64,000 bases of DNA from Chryseobacterium sp. Bi04. Its GTDB lineage: Bacteria > Bacteroidota > Bacteroidia > Flavobacteriales > Weeksellaceae. Below the pieces are notes generated by a model. It did not search any database, had not been told where the DNA came from, and worked only from the letters and a program-made list of their open reading frames with translations. The stretch spans positions 496,001 through 560,000 of the forward strand of contig NZ_CAKKLP010000001.1 of assembly GCF_918698085.1 (NCBI RefSeq), written 5' to 3'. Positions 35,384-43,052 of this stretch are shown piece by piece. The stretch's first letter is position 1. Every line of letters begins with the position of its first letter. A program made the translations under genes and the position numbers.

Positions 35384-36749
35384 TGAATGGTTAAATAACC
35401 TGCGAAGCAGAATGGACGACCATGAAGAGGATGTTCCGGAAGGATTGTGGGATGACATCAGAGATGAATTATTCTCTGAAGAAGATAAAGATAAGATGAT
35501 TGCCGGCTTTATTCCTGAAGAGCAACATGAAATAGGAAAGAATAATGGCCGCAAAATAATCGACAAACGTTTGTTTTACCGTATTGGTGGTGCAGCGGCT
35601 GCAGCCGTATTGCTGTTTTTTGTGCTGCAGATTGACTCCCATATTGAAAGCCCTGAAAGAATTTCAAAGAATGCAGATGGCTTTAAAGAAAAAGGAAAAA
35701 ACAATATTGAGACAGGAAATGCAAAAGGTGGTGAAGGTTATATTGTTGAAAATGAATCAAATAAAAAGGTTTCGTTGGCGGAAACAACTATAGAAAGAAC
35801 TTTAAAAGGAATACATAACATACAGTTCTTCAACAAGGAAGTGAAGAGCAATGCAGAAGTGGCTCAGGATGCAGTAAGAGTTCCGGAAGCAAAAGCGTGG
35901 CCCCAGCAGGAGATCGGAATTTCTCAAAAACCTCTTTTAGTTGAGAAGACGGCAGTTGGGCCAATGAAAGAGAAAGAAACTGATGAAGTACTCTTCAAGC
36001 CAGAAAAGGAACAGGAAAAATACGCGGAAAACAAAAAACACAAATCTGATCAATCATGGATGCTGAGCATGCTCACAGGAAATGCATCTTCGAATGCTGC
36101 AGAACAACAGTTTCCGGGTTATGCTTCTATGAGCGGAAAACCAATGAATATTGAACAAGTATGGACTGCCTCCACTTATGATGATAATCCGCTTACCGAA
36201 GTATTGCTGGCCAACCAAAGCCAACCCGTAGAAGCGAAGATCCGTCATAAAGTACCGGTTACTCTGGGGCTATCCCTTTATTATAATTTAGGGAAAAGAT
36301 GGGGAATCGGAACAGGGCTGAATTATACAAAACTGTCCTCAGAACTTCATTCCGGAAGCAGTACCAATTATATAAAAGGAGTACAGACGGTGCATTATAT
36401 AGGAGTACCCGTTCAGGTTAATTATAATGTAGTTCAGAAAGGCCGGTTTACAGGATATGTTACCGCAGGTGCACTCGTGGAAAAACCTGTTGGGGGGAAC
36501 CTTACAACAAGCTATGTGGTAGATGATGAAATAAAGGAGACTACAAAGGAAAGCATTGATAATAAATCTCTTCAGTTTTCAGTAAATACAGCGGTTGGAC
36601 TTCAGCTGAAAGTTATTGACAGATTCGGAATTTATGCAGAACCGGGGATTGGATATCATTTTAAAGAAAACAATGCCCTGAATACGGTTTATAAAGAAAA
36701 ACCTTTACAGTTTAATGTAAAGTTCGGGATCAGATTGCTGCTCGATTGA
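35376..36749 (+). CDS. Anti-sigma-like N-terminus joined to an outer-membrane barrel-like domain
   Basis: 457 residues. Residues 1-64 are acidic and cytoplasm-like (EDVPEGLWDDIRDELF). One transmembrane segment follows at about 67-86 (YRIGGAAAAAVLLFFVLQ). A long charged linker reaches to about 280, and the last 165 residues form a PorT-like barrel (VTLGLSLYYNLGKRWGIGTG, YIGVPVQVNYN, FGIYAEPGIGYHF, FNVKFGIRLLLD). The position beside the sigma gene suggests it anchors or senses for that sigma factor. There is no cleavable signal peptide, which is odd for a barrel. Similar gene pairs occur in Bacteroidota; the mechanism is not known to me. Confidence 0.75.
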   Translation: MNNEWLNNLRSRMDDHEEDVPEGLWDDIRDELFSEEDKDKMIAGFIPEEQHEIGKNNGRKIIDKRLFYRIGGAAAAAVLLFFVLQIDSHIESPERISKNADGFKEKGKNNIETGNAKGGEGYIVENESNKKVSLAETTIERTLKGIHNIQFFNKEVKSNAEVAQDAVRVPEAKAWPQQEIGISQKPLLVEKTAVGPMKEKETDEVLFKPEKEQEKYAENKKHKSDQSWMLSMLTGNASSNAAEQQFPGYASMSGKPMNIEQVWTASTYDDNPLTEVLLANQSQPVEAKIRHKVPVTLGLSLYYNLGKRWGIGTGLNYTKLSSELHSGSSTNYIKGVQTVHYIGVPVQVNYNVVQKGRFTGYVTAGALVEKPVGGNLTTSYVVDDEIKETTKESIDNKSLQFSVNTAVGLQLKVIDRFGIYAEPGIGYHFKENNALNTVYKEKPLQFNVKFGIRLLLD

Positions 36750-36794
36750 TTATAGACTATTGATCACACCTAACATCAACTTAAATGTATAAAT

Positions 36795-37757
36795 ATGAAA
36801 ACAAGACTAATTTTTTTAACATTTTTAGTATTCAGTGTGCTGAGTATCAAAGCACAGTGTAACCCTACGATTACCAGCCCAAGGCTAGGCGTACAATTCC
36901 CGGACAAGATTTTATTCTGTAATGTAGAAGATGAAATACTTTCTACACAGGCATTCGGCAGCTATCAGTGGTACAAACAGGAATGGACCTGGCAGACTCC
37001 CAATAATAATCCGTGGGTAGCAATTCCAGGAGCAACCTCACAACAGCTAACGATTAATGGAAATGATCAGTTGTTTTATTTTAAAGTAGCCGTTACACAA
37101 GGGGACTGTATCGCAGAAAGCCCGGCAATTATGGCAGATGGATTTGTGTATGGCCTTCCGGCGATGATGTCTACCTATACGCCAGGAACTTATGAGGAAG
37201 TGGATCTTGGAGTAGTGAACGTATGTAACGGGGCTTCTGTAAAGTTTGATGATATATTTCCTGTTGTATATGGCAATCATACCTGGTTTAAATGTGTTCC
37301 GGGCAGCAATCCTCCGGTTCCGGGAGATCCCTGTATTATCGCTGGGGCGAACGGGGATTCTTTGACCGCTACAGAAACCGGAAAATATGGATTCTATGCC
37401 TGCACAGAGTACTGTCCGGACCAATGTGAAATGTTAGATCCTTTTTCTTTCGTACAGCTGAATTTCGGAAACTGGGATTTCTGCGAAAATTTAGGAACTG
37501 GAGAAACAAAACAAAAGGATAATAATCTGAAAATATATCCGAATCCTACAGCACAGTTCCTTTATATCGGAAAAGAGTCTGATAAAGGTTATAAAGAAAT
37601 TACCATTATAGATATGTCCGGAAAACTCGTGCTGCAGAAAAACGATCACAAATACAATCAGGCCATTGATGTAAGCCATCTTGTCCCTGGAAGCTATATC
37701 ATTGTTTCTAAAGCTTCAAATGGCAACATTTATAAAAATAAATTCATAAAAAAGTAA
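36795..37757 (+). CDS. Secreted protein with T9SS type A sorting domain
   Basis: 320 residues. A signal peptide covers 1-20 (cleavage after IKA in SIKAQCNP). The middle holds two Ig-like parts with several Cys (for example FCNVEDEIL and CIAESP), with SYQWYKQE resembling Ig folds seen in Bacteroidota adhesins. The C-terminus (about 245-320) has LKIYPNPTAQFLYI, MSGKLVLQ and the ending KNKFIKK, a type A T9SS signal. It is probably a surface or secreted product of the sigma operon, since it starts 45 bases downstream with no terminator between. Confidence 0.82.
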   Translation: MKTRLIFLTFLVFSVLSIKAQCNPTITSPRLGVQFPDKILFCNVEDEILSTQAFGSYQWYKQEWTWQTPNNNPWVAIPGATSQQLTINGNDQLFYFKVAVTQGDCIAESPAIMADGFVYGLPAMMSTYTPGTYEEVDLGVVNVCNGASVKFDDIFPVVYGNHTWFKCVPGSNPPVPGDPCIIAGANGDSLTATETGKYGFYACTEYCPDQCEMLDPFSFVQLNFGNWDFCENLGTGETKQKDNNLKIYPNPTAQFLYIGKESDKGYKEITIIDMSGKLVLQKNDHKYNQAIDVSHLVPGSYIIVSKASNGNIYKNKFIKK

Positions 37758-37796
37758 AAGATTAAATAATCTTTTTTGTTAGTTTTAAAGTGGAGG

Positions 37797-37821
37797 ATCG
37801 GTACAATTTATTTGTACCGAT
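37797..37821 (+). terminator. Terminator of the sigma operon
   Basis: Arms 37797-37806 and 37812-37821 pair perfectly over 10 bp with a five-base loop, and a run of T follows. It starts 40 bases past the T9SS gene stop. Confidence 0.85.
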
Positions 37822-38014
37822 TTTTTTAGGGCCATGTAATCTGAGCCCATAAGAGAAGAACATTATATTTGTGACATATCGATTATTACGGACTGTTTTC
37901 ATTGCTGTCCGGGATAATAGGGAAATGACTTCCCGCATTTTTTTGCCATTAGGTATTTGGAAAGCTTGTAGGAAGAATAATTTAAAAGCTAAGTTCAATA
38001 TTAAAAATAACATA

Positions 38015-38053
38015 TAATACGTCGGGTTTTGACGCTTCTGAGTGATAGGTTTG
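38015..38053 (+). promoter_or_regulatory. Shared promoter element, copy 1
   Basis: TAATACGTCGGGTTTTGACG at 38015-38034, followed by 11 bases and TAGGTTTG at 38046-38053 (a TAnnTTTG match). The gap between GTTTTG and the -7 box is 14 bases. The element at 47551-47589 has the same 20-base block (18 of 20 identical) and the same spacing. It is 60 bases before the ATG at 38113. Confidence 0.55.
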
Positions 38054-38112
38054 TATTATGAAACTTAATTGAATTTTCATGTTAACCTCTAACCAATTAT
38101 TAAATTTTTAAA

Positions 38113-39942
38113 ATGAATTGTATAGAATTAAATGATCCACTTACAGGAGAATGGACAGTTTTTTTGGAAACTACAGAAACATATAACGGTAGTCCGATCA
38201 CAGATATTTTGTGTAGCGGATTCAGTGAAATGTATAAAAAAATTAATGCCAAATACCACAGGAGAGTACTTCACGACAGTAAAATAAATGTTAAATGGTT
38301 TGGTGCTGTGGGTGATGGCATCAATGATGAGGCCGGCTATTTCAATAAGGCATTACAATTTATTTCAGATATCGGAGGAGGAATTTTATTTGTTCCTGCC
38401 GGAAAATATAAGCTAAGCCATGTGGATTGTGAAACAAAAAAATATTCAAATATTACCATATTGGCTCATGGAGCAGAGTTTATTCAGCTTGTTCCGGAAA
38501 AAAAAGACAGAATAAGTTTTCCAGCACCTATACCCGGAGACCCTAACCGGGTAATTTATACTTATGGAAGGTACCGTGCTGCAGATGGTATGTTTGTATT
38601 TGATGCTAAAGTAACCAATCAGAAGGATGATTCAAATTCCATTAAGAATATTAAATTTATTGGAGGAACATTTATTTCAAATGTTGCACAATACGGTTTT
38701 GATGAGTTATTACATTTAGTTTGCTTGCATGGAGTTTCCAATGTAACTTTTGAATATTGTTCTTTTGTAGGGTTTTTAAGTGATGGCGTCGCTGTTTGCA
38801 GAGGACTTCGTGAAGATGGTGTAAGGGATGCATATAATAGGGATGTTAATTTCTATAAATGTAATTTTGATGGAGTAAACAAGGACAACAGGCAGGGCAT
38901 TTCAATTTATTATTGTGACGGATTCAGTATAGATTTCTGCAATTTTGAAAATATATGCAGGCCTAATATGATAGGTGCCATAGATATAGAATCAGACACA
39001 GAGAGCACTATTTCAAGGAGAGGAATTATTTCTAACTGTAGCTTCAAAGATATTGGTGGTAGCTGTGGAGCTGTTACAATATTTTTAAGAGATTATGAAG
39101 GAACAACAGAAAAGATTTCTCATTTAGGATATATTATTGATAATTGTGATTTTGAAACTGTTTTAACTCCACTGTCTGTAATAGGAAATAATAAGGCTAT
39201 GATCAAAACTTCAAACTATGGAGTGGTATTTAAGAATAATCGTTGTTTAAATATGGATGGAATTGCAGATTTACGACAAGCATATGGTGTACTTTTCTAC
39301 AACAATCTTTTCAATAATGTTACATCTGATACTTTAACTATATTGCGTAATACAAGTGGAAACAATATAACTTTTGAAAAAAATACTTTTGATAACTTCA
39401 AGCATCCCGCAGGATTAGCGTTTGATGGTGTTGCTAAGAATATTAATTTCATTGAAAATCAATTTTATAACTTTTCAGGGACATTTATTACCATTAATGA
39501 TCCAAACGGAATTGGAAGAGTTGTAGGAAATGAATTCGCTTCTTCCGCTGTAACCGTTCCCTTTCCTCTCGTTACCGGCGATTCAGCATCTCCTGAAAAA
39601 GTAATAAGAGCCATTATTAAAGACAACATTTATGGGGCTAATATTTCACATGGAAATTTATATTTTTTCCTAAATGGAAATAATCTGCCTACATTAGATA
39701 CTATTACTCCTAATAAAGTAATGTACGGAGAAAGCCTATGCCTCATGGCTGGAGGAACTATGCCGACAGGTTTTACCGGAGACCACAGTGTTATGGTAAA
39801 AATGTCCCGCGAAAACTTAGCAAATAATTATTATCCTCATGTTTATCAGACCGTGTATCCTTCACCTAATAATAATGGTAAAATTTGGAGAAGACAGGCA
39901 ATAAACCAAACAACCTGGGGGGATTTTATTGAAATCTCATAA
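38113..39942 (+). CDS. Leaderless right-handed beta-helix protein, pectate-lyase-3/tail-spike-like
   Basis: 609 residues, no signal peptide. Residues 55-90 carry VKWFGAVGDGINDEAGYFNK, the start of the pectate lyase 3 / glycosyl hydrolase 28-like superhelix. The body (about 90-500) repeats short Asn/Cys-containing strands such as NVTFEYCSF, VNFYKCNFDG and IISNCSFKDI, typical of parallel beta-helix coils. The last about 40 residues (YPHVYQTVYPS to WGDFIEIS) resemble the knob-like C-termini of phage or pyocin tail fibres. This points to a glycan-binding or degrading spike. There is no phage gene nearby. Its promoter shares a motif with the gene at 47661. Confidence 0.8.
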   Translation: MNCIELNDPLTGEWTVFLETTETYNGSPITDILCSGFSEMYKKINAKYHRRVLHDSKINVKWFGAVGDGINDEAGYFNKALQFISDIGGGILFVPAGKYKLSHVDCETKKYSNITILAHGAEFIQLVPEKKDRISFPAPIPGDPNRVIYTYGRYRAADGMFVFDAKVTNQKDDSNSIKNIKFIGGTFISNVAQYGFDELLHLVCLHGVSNVTFEYCSFVGFLSDGVAVCRGLREDGVRDAYNRDVNFYKCNFDGVNKDNRQGISIYYCDGFSIDFCNFENICRPNMIGAIDIESDTESTISRRGIISNCSFKDIGGSCGAVTIFLRDYEGTTEKISHLGYIIDNCDFETVLTPLSVIGNNKAMIKTSNYGVVFKNNRCLNMDGIADLRQAYGVLFYNNLFNNVTSDTLTILRNTSGNNITFEKNTFDNFKHPAGLAFDGVAKNINFIENQFYNFSGTFITINDPNGIGRVVGNEFASSAVTVPFPLVTGDSASPEKVIRAIIKDNIYGANISHGNLYFFLNGNNLPTLDTITPNKVMYGESLCLMAGGTMPTGFTGDHSVMVKMSRENLANNYYPHVYQTVYPSPNNNGKIWRRQAINQTTWGDFIEIS

Positions 39943-39958
39943 GTGCATAATAAAAAGG

Positions 39959-39979
39959 TTCCGGATGATTTATCCGGAA
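39959..39979 (+). terminator. Terminator of the beta-helix gene
   Basis: Arms 39959-39966 and 39972-39979 pair over 8 bp with a five-base loop, followed by a run of nine T. It starts 17 bases past the stop at 39942. Confidence 0.85.
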
Positions 39980-40104
39980 TTTTTTTTTGCATGTATTTCG
40001 TTGATATGTTTTAGTTATCTCTATTTTTTTATAGAATATTATCAATATAAAATTCAATTTCCTAAAATAGCTTATTGGTTATATTTACTTTAAAAAACAC
40101 ACCC

Positions 40105-41640
40105 ATGCTGATAAAAATTTATGGAAGTGCCATTCATGGAGTTGCTGCCCAGACAATTACCATTGAAGTGAATGTAGATACCGGCGGGGTGGGATATCAC
40201 CTGGTGGGGCTTCCCGATAATGCAATCAAAGAGAGCAGTTACAGGATATCCGCGGCCCTTAAAAATGTAGGCTACAAAATCCCCAGAAAGAAAATTACAA
40301 TTAATATGGCACCTGCAGATCTCAGGAAAGAAGGATCTGCTTATGATCTGAGCATTGCCATTGGTATTTTAGCTGCTTCTGATCAGATTCTGGCCGAAGA
40401 AGCCCAGCATTATATCATTATGGGCGAACTTTCTTTAGACGGAAGCCTTCAGCCGATAAAAGGTGTTCTTCCTATTGCAATTCAGGCCAGGGAAGAAGGC
40501 TTTAAAGGCATTATCCTTCCGGTTCAGAATGCACGTGAGGCCGCAATTGTAAGTGACCTTGAGGTGTATGGAGTGCAAAATATTAAAGAAGTCATTGATT
40601 TTTTTAATGAGGGAAAACCCCTTGAAAAATTAACATTAGATACCAGAAAAGAATTTCAGGAGAAAATTAATGATTTCCCTTTTGATTTTTCTGAAGTGAA
40701 GGGACAGGAAGCGGCGAAAAGAGCTATGGAAGTTGCCGCAGCAGGAGGACATAATATCATTATTATCGGACCTCCGGGAAGTGGAAAAACCATGCTTGCT
40801 AAAAGAGTTCCCAGTATTTTACCTCCACTGACTCTGAAAGAAGCGCTGGAGACCACAAAGATTCATTCCGTAGCAGGAAAAATTGGAACAGAAGCTTCAT
40901 TAATGACTGTCCGGCCCTTCAGATCCCCACACCATACTATCTCAGACGTTGCTTTAGTTGGGGGAGGAAGTTATCCTCAGCCGGGAGAAATTTCCCTTGC
41001 CCATAACGGTGTGTTATTTCTGGATGAAATGCCGGAATTTAAACGGACCGTGCTGGAAGTGATGAGACAGCCCCTGGAAGACCGTGAAGTCACAATCTCA
41101 AGAGCTAGATTTACCGTGAATTACCCTGCAAGTTTTATGCTGGTTGCCTCTATGAATCCCAGCCCAAGCGGGTTCTTTCCGGACGATCCCAGTAATACGT
41201 CTTCCGTTTACGAAATGCAGCGGTATATGAATAAACTTTCCGGACCGCTTTTAGACAGGATTGATATTCATATAGAAGTACAGAAGGTTGAATTCGAGCA
41301 GCTTTCTGAAAAAAGAAAGGGCGAAAAAAGCAAAGATATAAGAGATCGTGTGGTAAGAGCAAGAGATATTCAGAATAAAAGGTATGGAAGCCTGAATATC
41401 AGCTGTAATGCTCAAATTGGTCCCAAAGAAATTGAAGCATTTTGTGAGCTGGATGAACCCTCATTCGGTCTCATCAAATTGGCCATGGAAAAGCTAAACC
41501 TTTCTGCCAGAGCATATGACAGAATCCTGAAAGTTGCCAGAACGATAGCCGATCTCGAAGAATCTGAGAAAATACTTTCTTACCATATTTCCGAAGCTAT
41601 ACAATACCGAAGTTTGGACAGAGAGTTCTGGAATGGATAA
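40105..41640 (+). CDS. comM: YifB/ComM-family Mg-chelatase-like AAA+ ATPase
   Basis: 511 residues from the ATG at 40105; a TTG ten codons upstream is less likely. The N-terminal Lon-protease-like ChlI domain is at about 20-170 (VGLPDNAIKESSYRISAAL, shortened in use, and PADLRKEGSAYDLSIAIG). The AAA+ domain has Walker A IIGPPGSGKTML and Walker B VLFLDEMPEF, with a C-terminal lid. In Vibrio and Haemophilus relatives, ComM is a helicase that extends branch migration in natural transformation. The gene is solitary here. Confidence 0.93.
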   Translation: MLIKIYGSAIHGVAAQTITIEVNVDTGGVGYHLVGLPDNAIKESSYRISAALKNVGYKIPRKKITINMAPADLRKEGSAYDLSIAIGILAASDQILAEEAQHYIIMGELSLDGSLQPIKGVLPIAIQAREEGFKGIILPVQNAREAAIVSDLEVYGVQNIKEVIDFFNEGKPLEKLTLDTRKEFQEKINDFPFDFSEVKGQEAAKRAMEVAAAGGHNIIIIGPPGSGKTMLAKRVPSILPPLTLKEALETTKIHSVAGKIGTEASLMTVRPFRSPHHTISDVALVGGGSYPQPGEISLAHNGVLFLDEMPEFKRTVLEVMRQPLEDREVTISRARFTVNYPASFMLVASMNPSPSGFFPDDPSNTSSVYEMQRYMNKLSGPLLDRIDIHIEVQKVEFEQLSEKRKGEKSKDIRDRVVRARDIQNKRYGSLNISCNAQIGPKEIEAFCELDEPSFGLIKLAMEKLNLSARAYDRILKVARTIADLEESEKILSYHISEAIQYRSLDREFWNG

Positions 41641-41657
41641 TTCCAAAATGAAGCTTT

Positions 41658-42476
41658 CTATTTATATTGCATTATAAATTCTTTCTCAATATGATTGTTA
41701 AGGGCTTTGAGCTCCCGTTGTTTTTCTAATGTCATCTGTCTGTAATCATAAGCCTCTTCATTTCCATTCTCGTCAGTATACGATGTTATTTTGTCATTGA
41801 TCATGTCTTCAAAAGGATTGTTGTATCCTGTTTGCTTCAGCTTAATGTATTTTTGCATATCAATGAGTAGGGGGTTTTCTCCAAAATGGGTTTCTACAAT
41901 CCCTGAAGTATCATATTCTTTATCTAGCCTTTTATTTTTAACCAATATAAAATGAAAATAATTATTGCTGTCATATATTTCTAGGATCATACCCGGAAGC
42001 CCCCGAAATTTATAAGGTCCCTCGGGAATTGGAATTGTGTCTGCAAACCATGCTGTCCATTGCCTGCCTCCAAAGTTGGTTGTAGCTGCCTGTACTTTTA
42101 GCTTATCCAGCATTTTTGTCTGTGGCAGAATGTTCCATTTCATGTTATCGCTGCTTTTCATTTTAGCAGTTACATTTCCTACAATAAAATAATTTGTGTT
42201 ATTAAAACTATTTCTTTCTCTACTGATATAGTGATATAATTTTGTTCTTTCATATTCTGAATCTGAGCTTGGATTTTTCATTATACTGTCATTTTTTTGA
42301 TCAATTAATGAATAATATTTTACAGATTTAGGATTAATGTCGGTAATGAAAAATTCCTTTACTTCATAAGCAGCAATGGTGTCAGGCTTAAATTTTAATT
42401 CGTAATAGAATCTATTACTTTGAGCATTTACACTTGTGCCTAATAACAATAAAAAGAGAAAAATGAACCTGTACAT
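41658..42476 (-). CDS. GLPGLI family protein
   Basis: 272 residues with a signal peptide of about 18 residues (FLLLLGTSVNAQS). Residues near 155-175 read GPYKFRGLPGMILEIYD, whose GLPG core names this Bacteroidota family, preceded by a short stretch with WTAWFADTIPIPEG. The function of the family is unknown; members are periplasmic or surface proteins, often beside TonB-dependent receptors. None lies near here. Confidence 0.88.
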   Translation of the reverse strand: MYRFIFLFLLLLGTSVNAQSNRFYYELKFKPDTIAAYEVKEFFITDINPKSVKYYSLIDQKNDSIMKNPSSDSEYERTKLYHYISRERNSFNNTNYFIVGNVTAKMKSSDNMKWNILPQTKMLDKLKVQAATTNFGGRQWTAWFADTIPIPEGPYKFRGLPGMILEIYDSNNYFHFILVKNKRLDKEYDTSGIVETHFGENPLLIDMQKYIKLKQTGYNNPFEDMINDKITSYTDENGNEEAYDYRQMTLEKQRELKALNNHIEKEFIMQYK

Positions 42477-43052
42477 GATATGCTGATTTATAGTAATTCA
42501 ACCAAAAATCAAACCCCTTTTTTTCTTATTGTATCTCTTTAATAGAAAGGAGCTGAATAAAATTAAATTTCTGCATTTTTAACATGTTTTAGTTTAAAAA
42601 AATTACCAGAACAAATGAATTTGTATGTTTTGTGTTTTCATAAGTTTCATTCTACAATAAGGTAGCTAAGTTGTAATTATATAACAATTAATAGATTTTA
42701 TTATGTTAAATTTGATTACGTAATTATTAATCATAATAAATTATAGAAACATTAATATTGTATTATTTGATTTTTTAGTGTAATATGTGGAATAAATGAA
42801 TGTATTTATTTTATATGTTGTTTTCGAAAGTAATAAATAACGCGAAAGCTTTATTTATAGTTCTGCACAATATGCAGATCGCTTGAATTACTGTTATATA
42901 CCTTTCCATTACAAAAACTCCCAAAAGTGTTGTATGCATTTGTTTCTGTTGAGAAAACCGATGCGCAAAATTATTTATGTATCGGTTTTGATAGGTCTCT
43001 ACAGGTGATAAGAGCTGTGAATATAATAAACTTTTAACCAAACCAACTTAAA
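42477..43052. other. AT-rich leader of the A-T-R reductase gene
   Basis: 576 bases without a convincing gene. It is among the most AT-rich parts of the window (long A/T runs at about 42540-42830). The last 100 bases hold the inverted repeat at 42954-42989. No TAnnTTTG box at a credible distance was found. A minus-strand open frame of 76 codons at 42811-43041 lacks family features. Confidence 0.55.
42952..42991 (+). repeat. Inverted repeat upstream of the A-T-R reductase
   Basis: Arms 42954-42964 and 42979-42989 pair over 11 positions (one G-U in the RNA) around a 14-base AT-rich loop. It lies about 65 bases before the ATG at 43053. No U-run follows, so an operator or a leader hairpin is more likely than a terminator. 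Confidence 0.5.

Larger units (their letters stand above)
37758..38112. other. Intergenic region with terminator and promoter
   Basis: 355 bases. It holds the strong terminator at 37797-37821, about 190 bases of plain AT-rich sequence, and the promoter-like element at 38015-38053. A minus-strand open frame of 83 codons at 37762-38013 runs through the terminator and is not credible. Confidence 0.6.

Noticed and set aside
37762..38013. Open frame of 83 codons on the minus strand
   Set aside because: It crosses a strong terminator hairpin and has no recognisable features.
38113..39942. Prophage remnant
   Set aside because: No integrase, portal, capsid, lysis or other tail gene flanks the beta-helix gene, and the neighbours are ordinary chromosomal genes.
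42811..43041. Open frame of 76 codons on the minus strand
   Set aside because: Low-complexity AT-rich region, crosses the inverted repeat, no family features.
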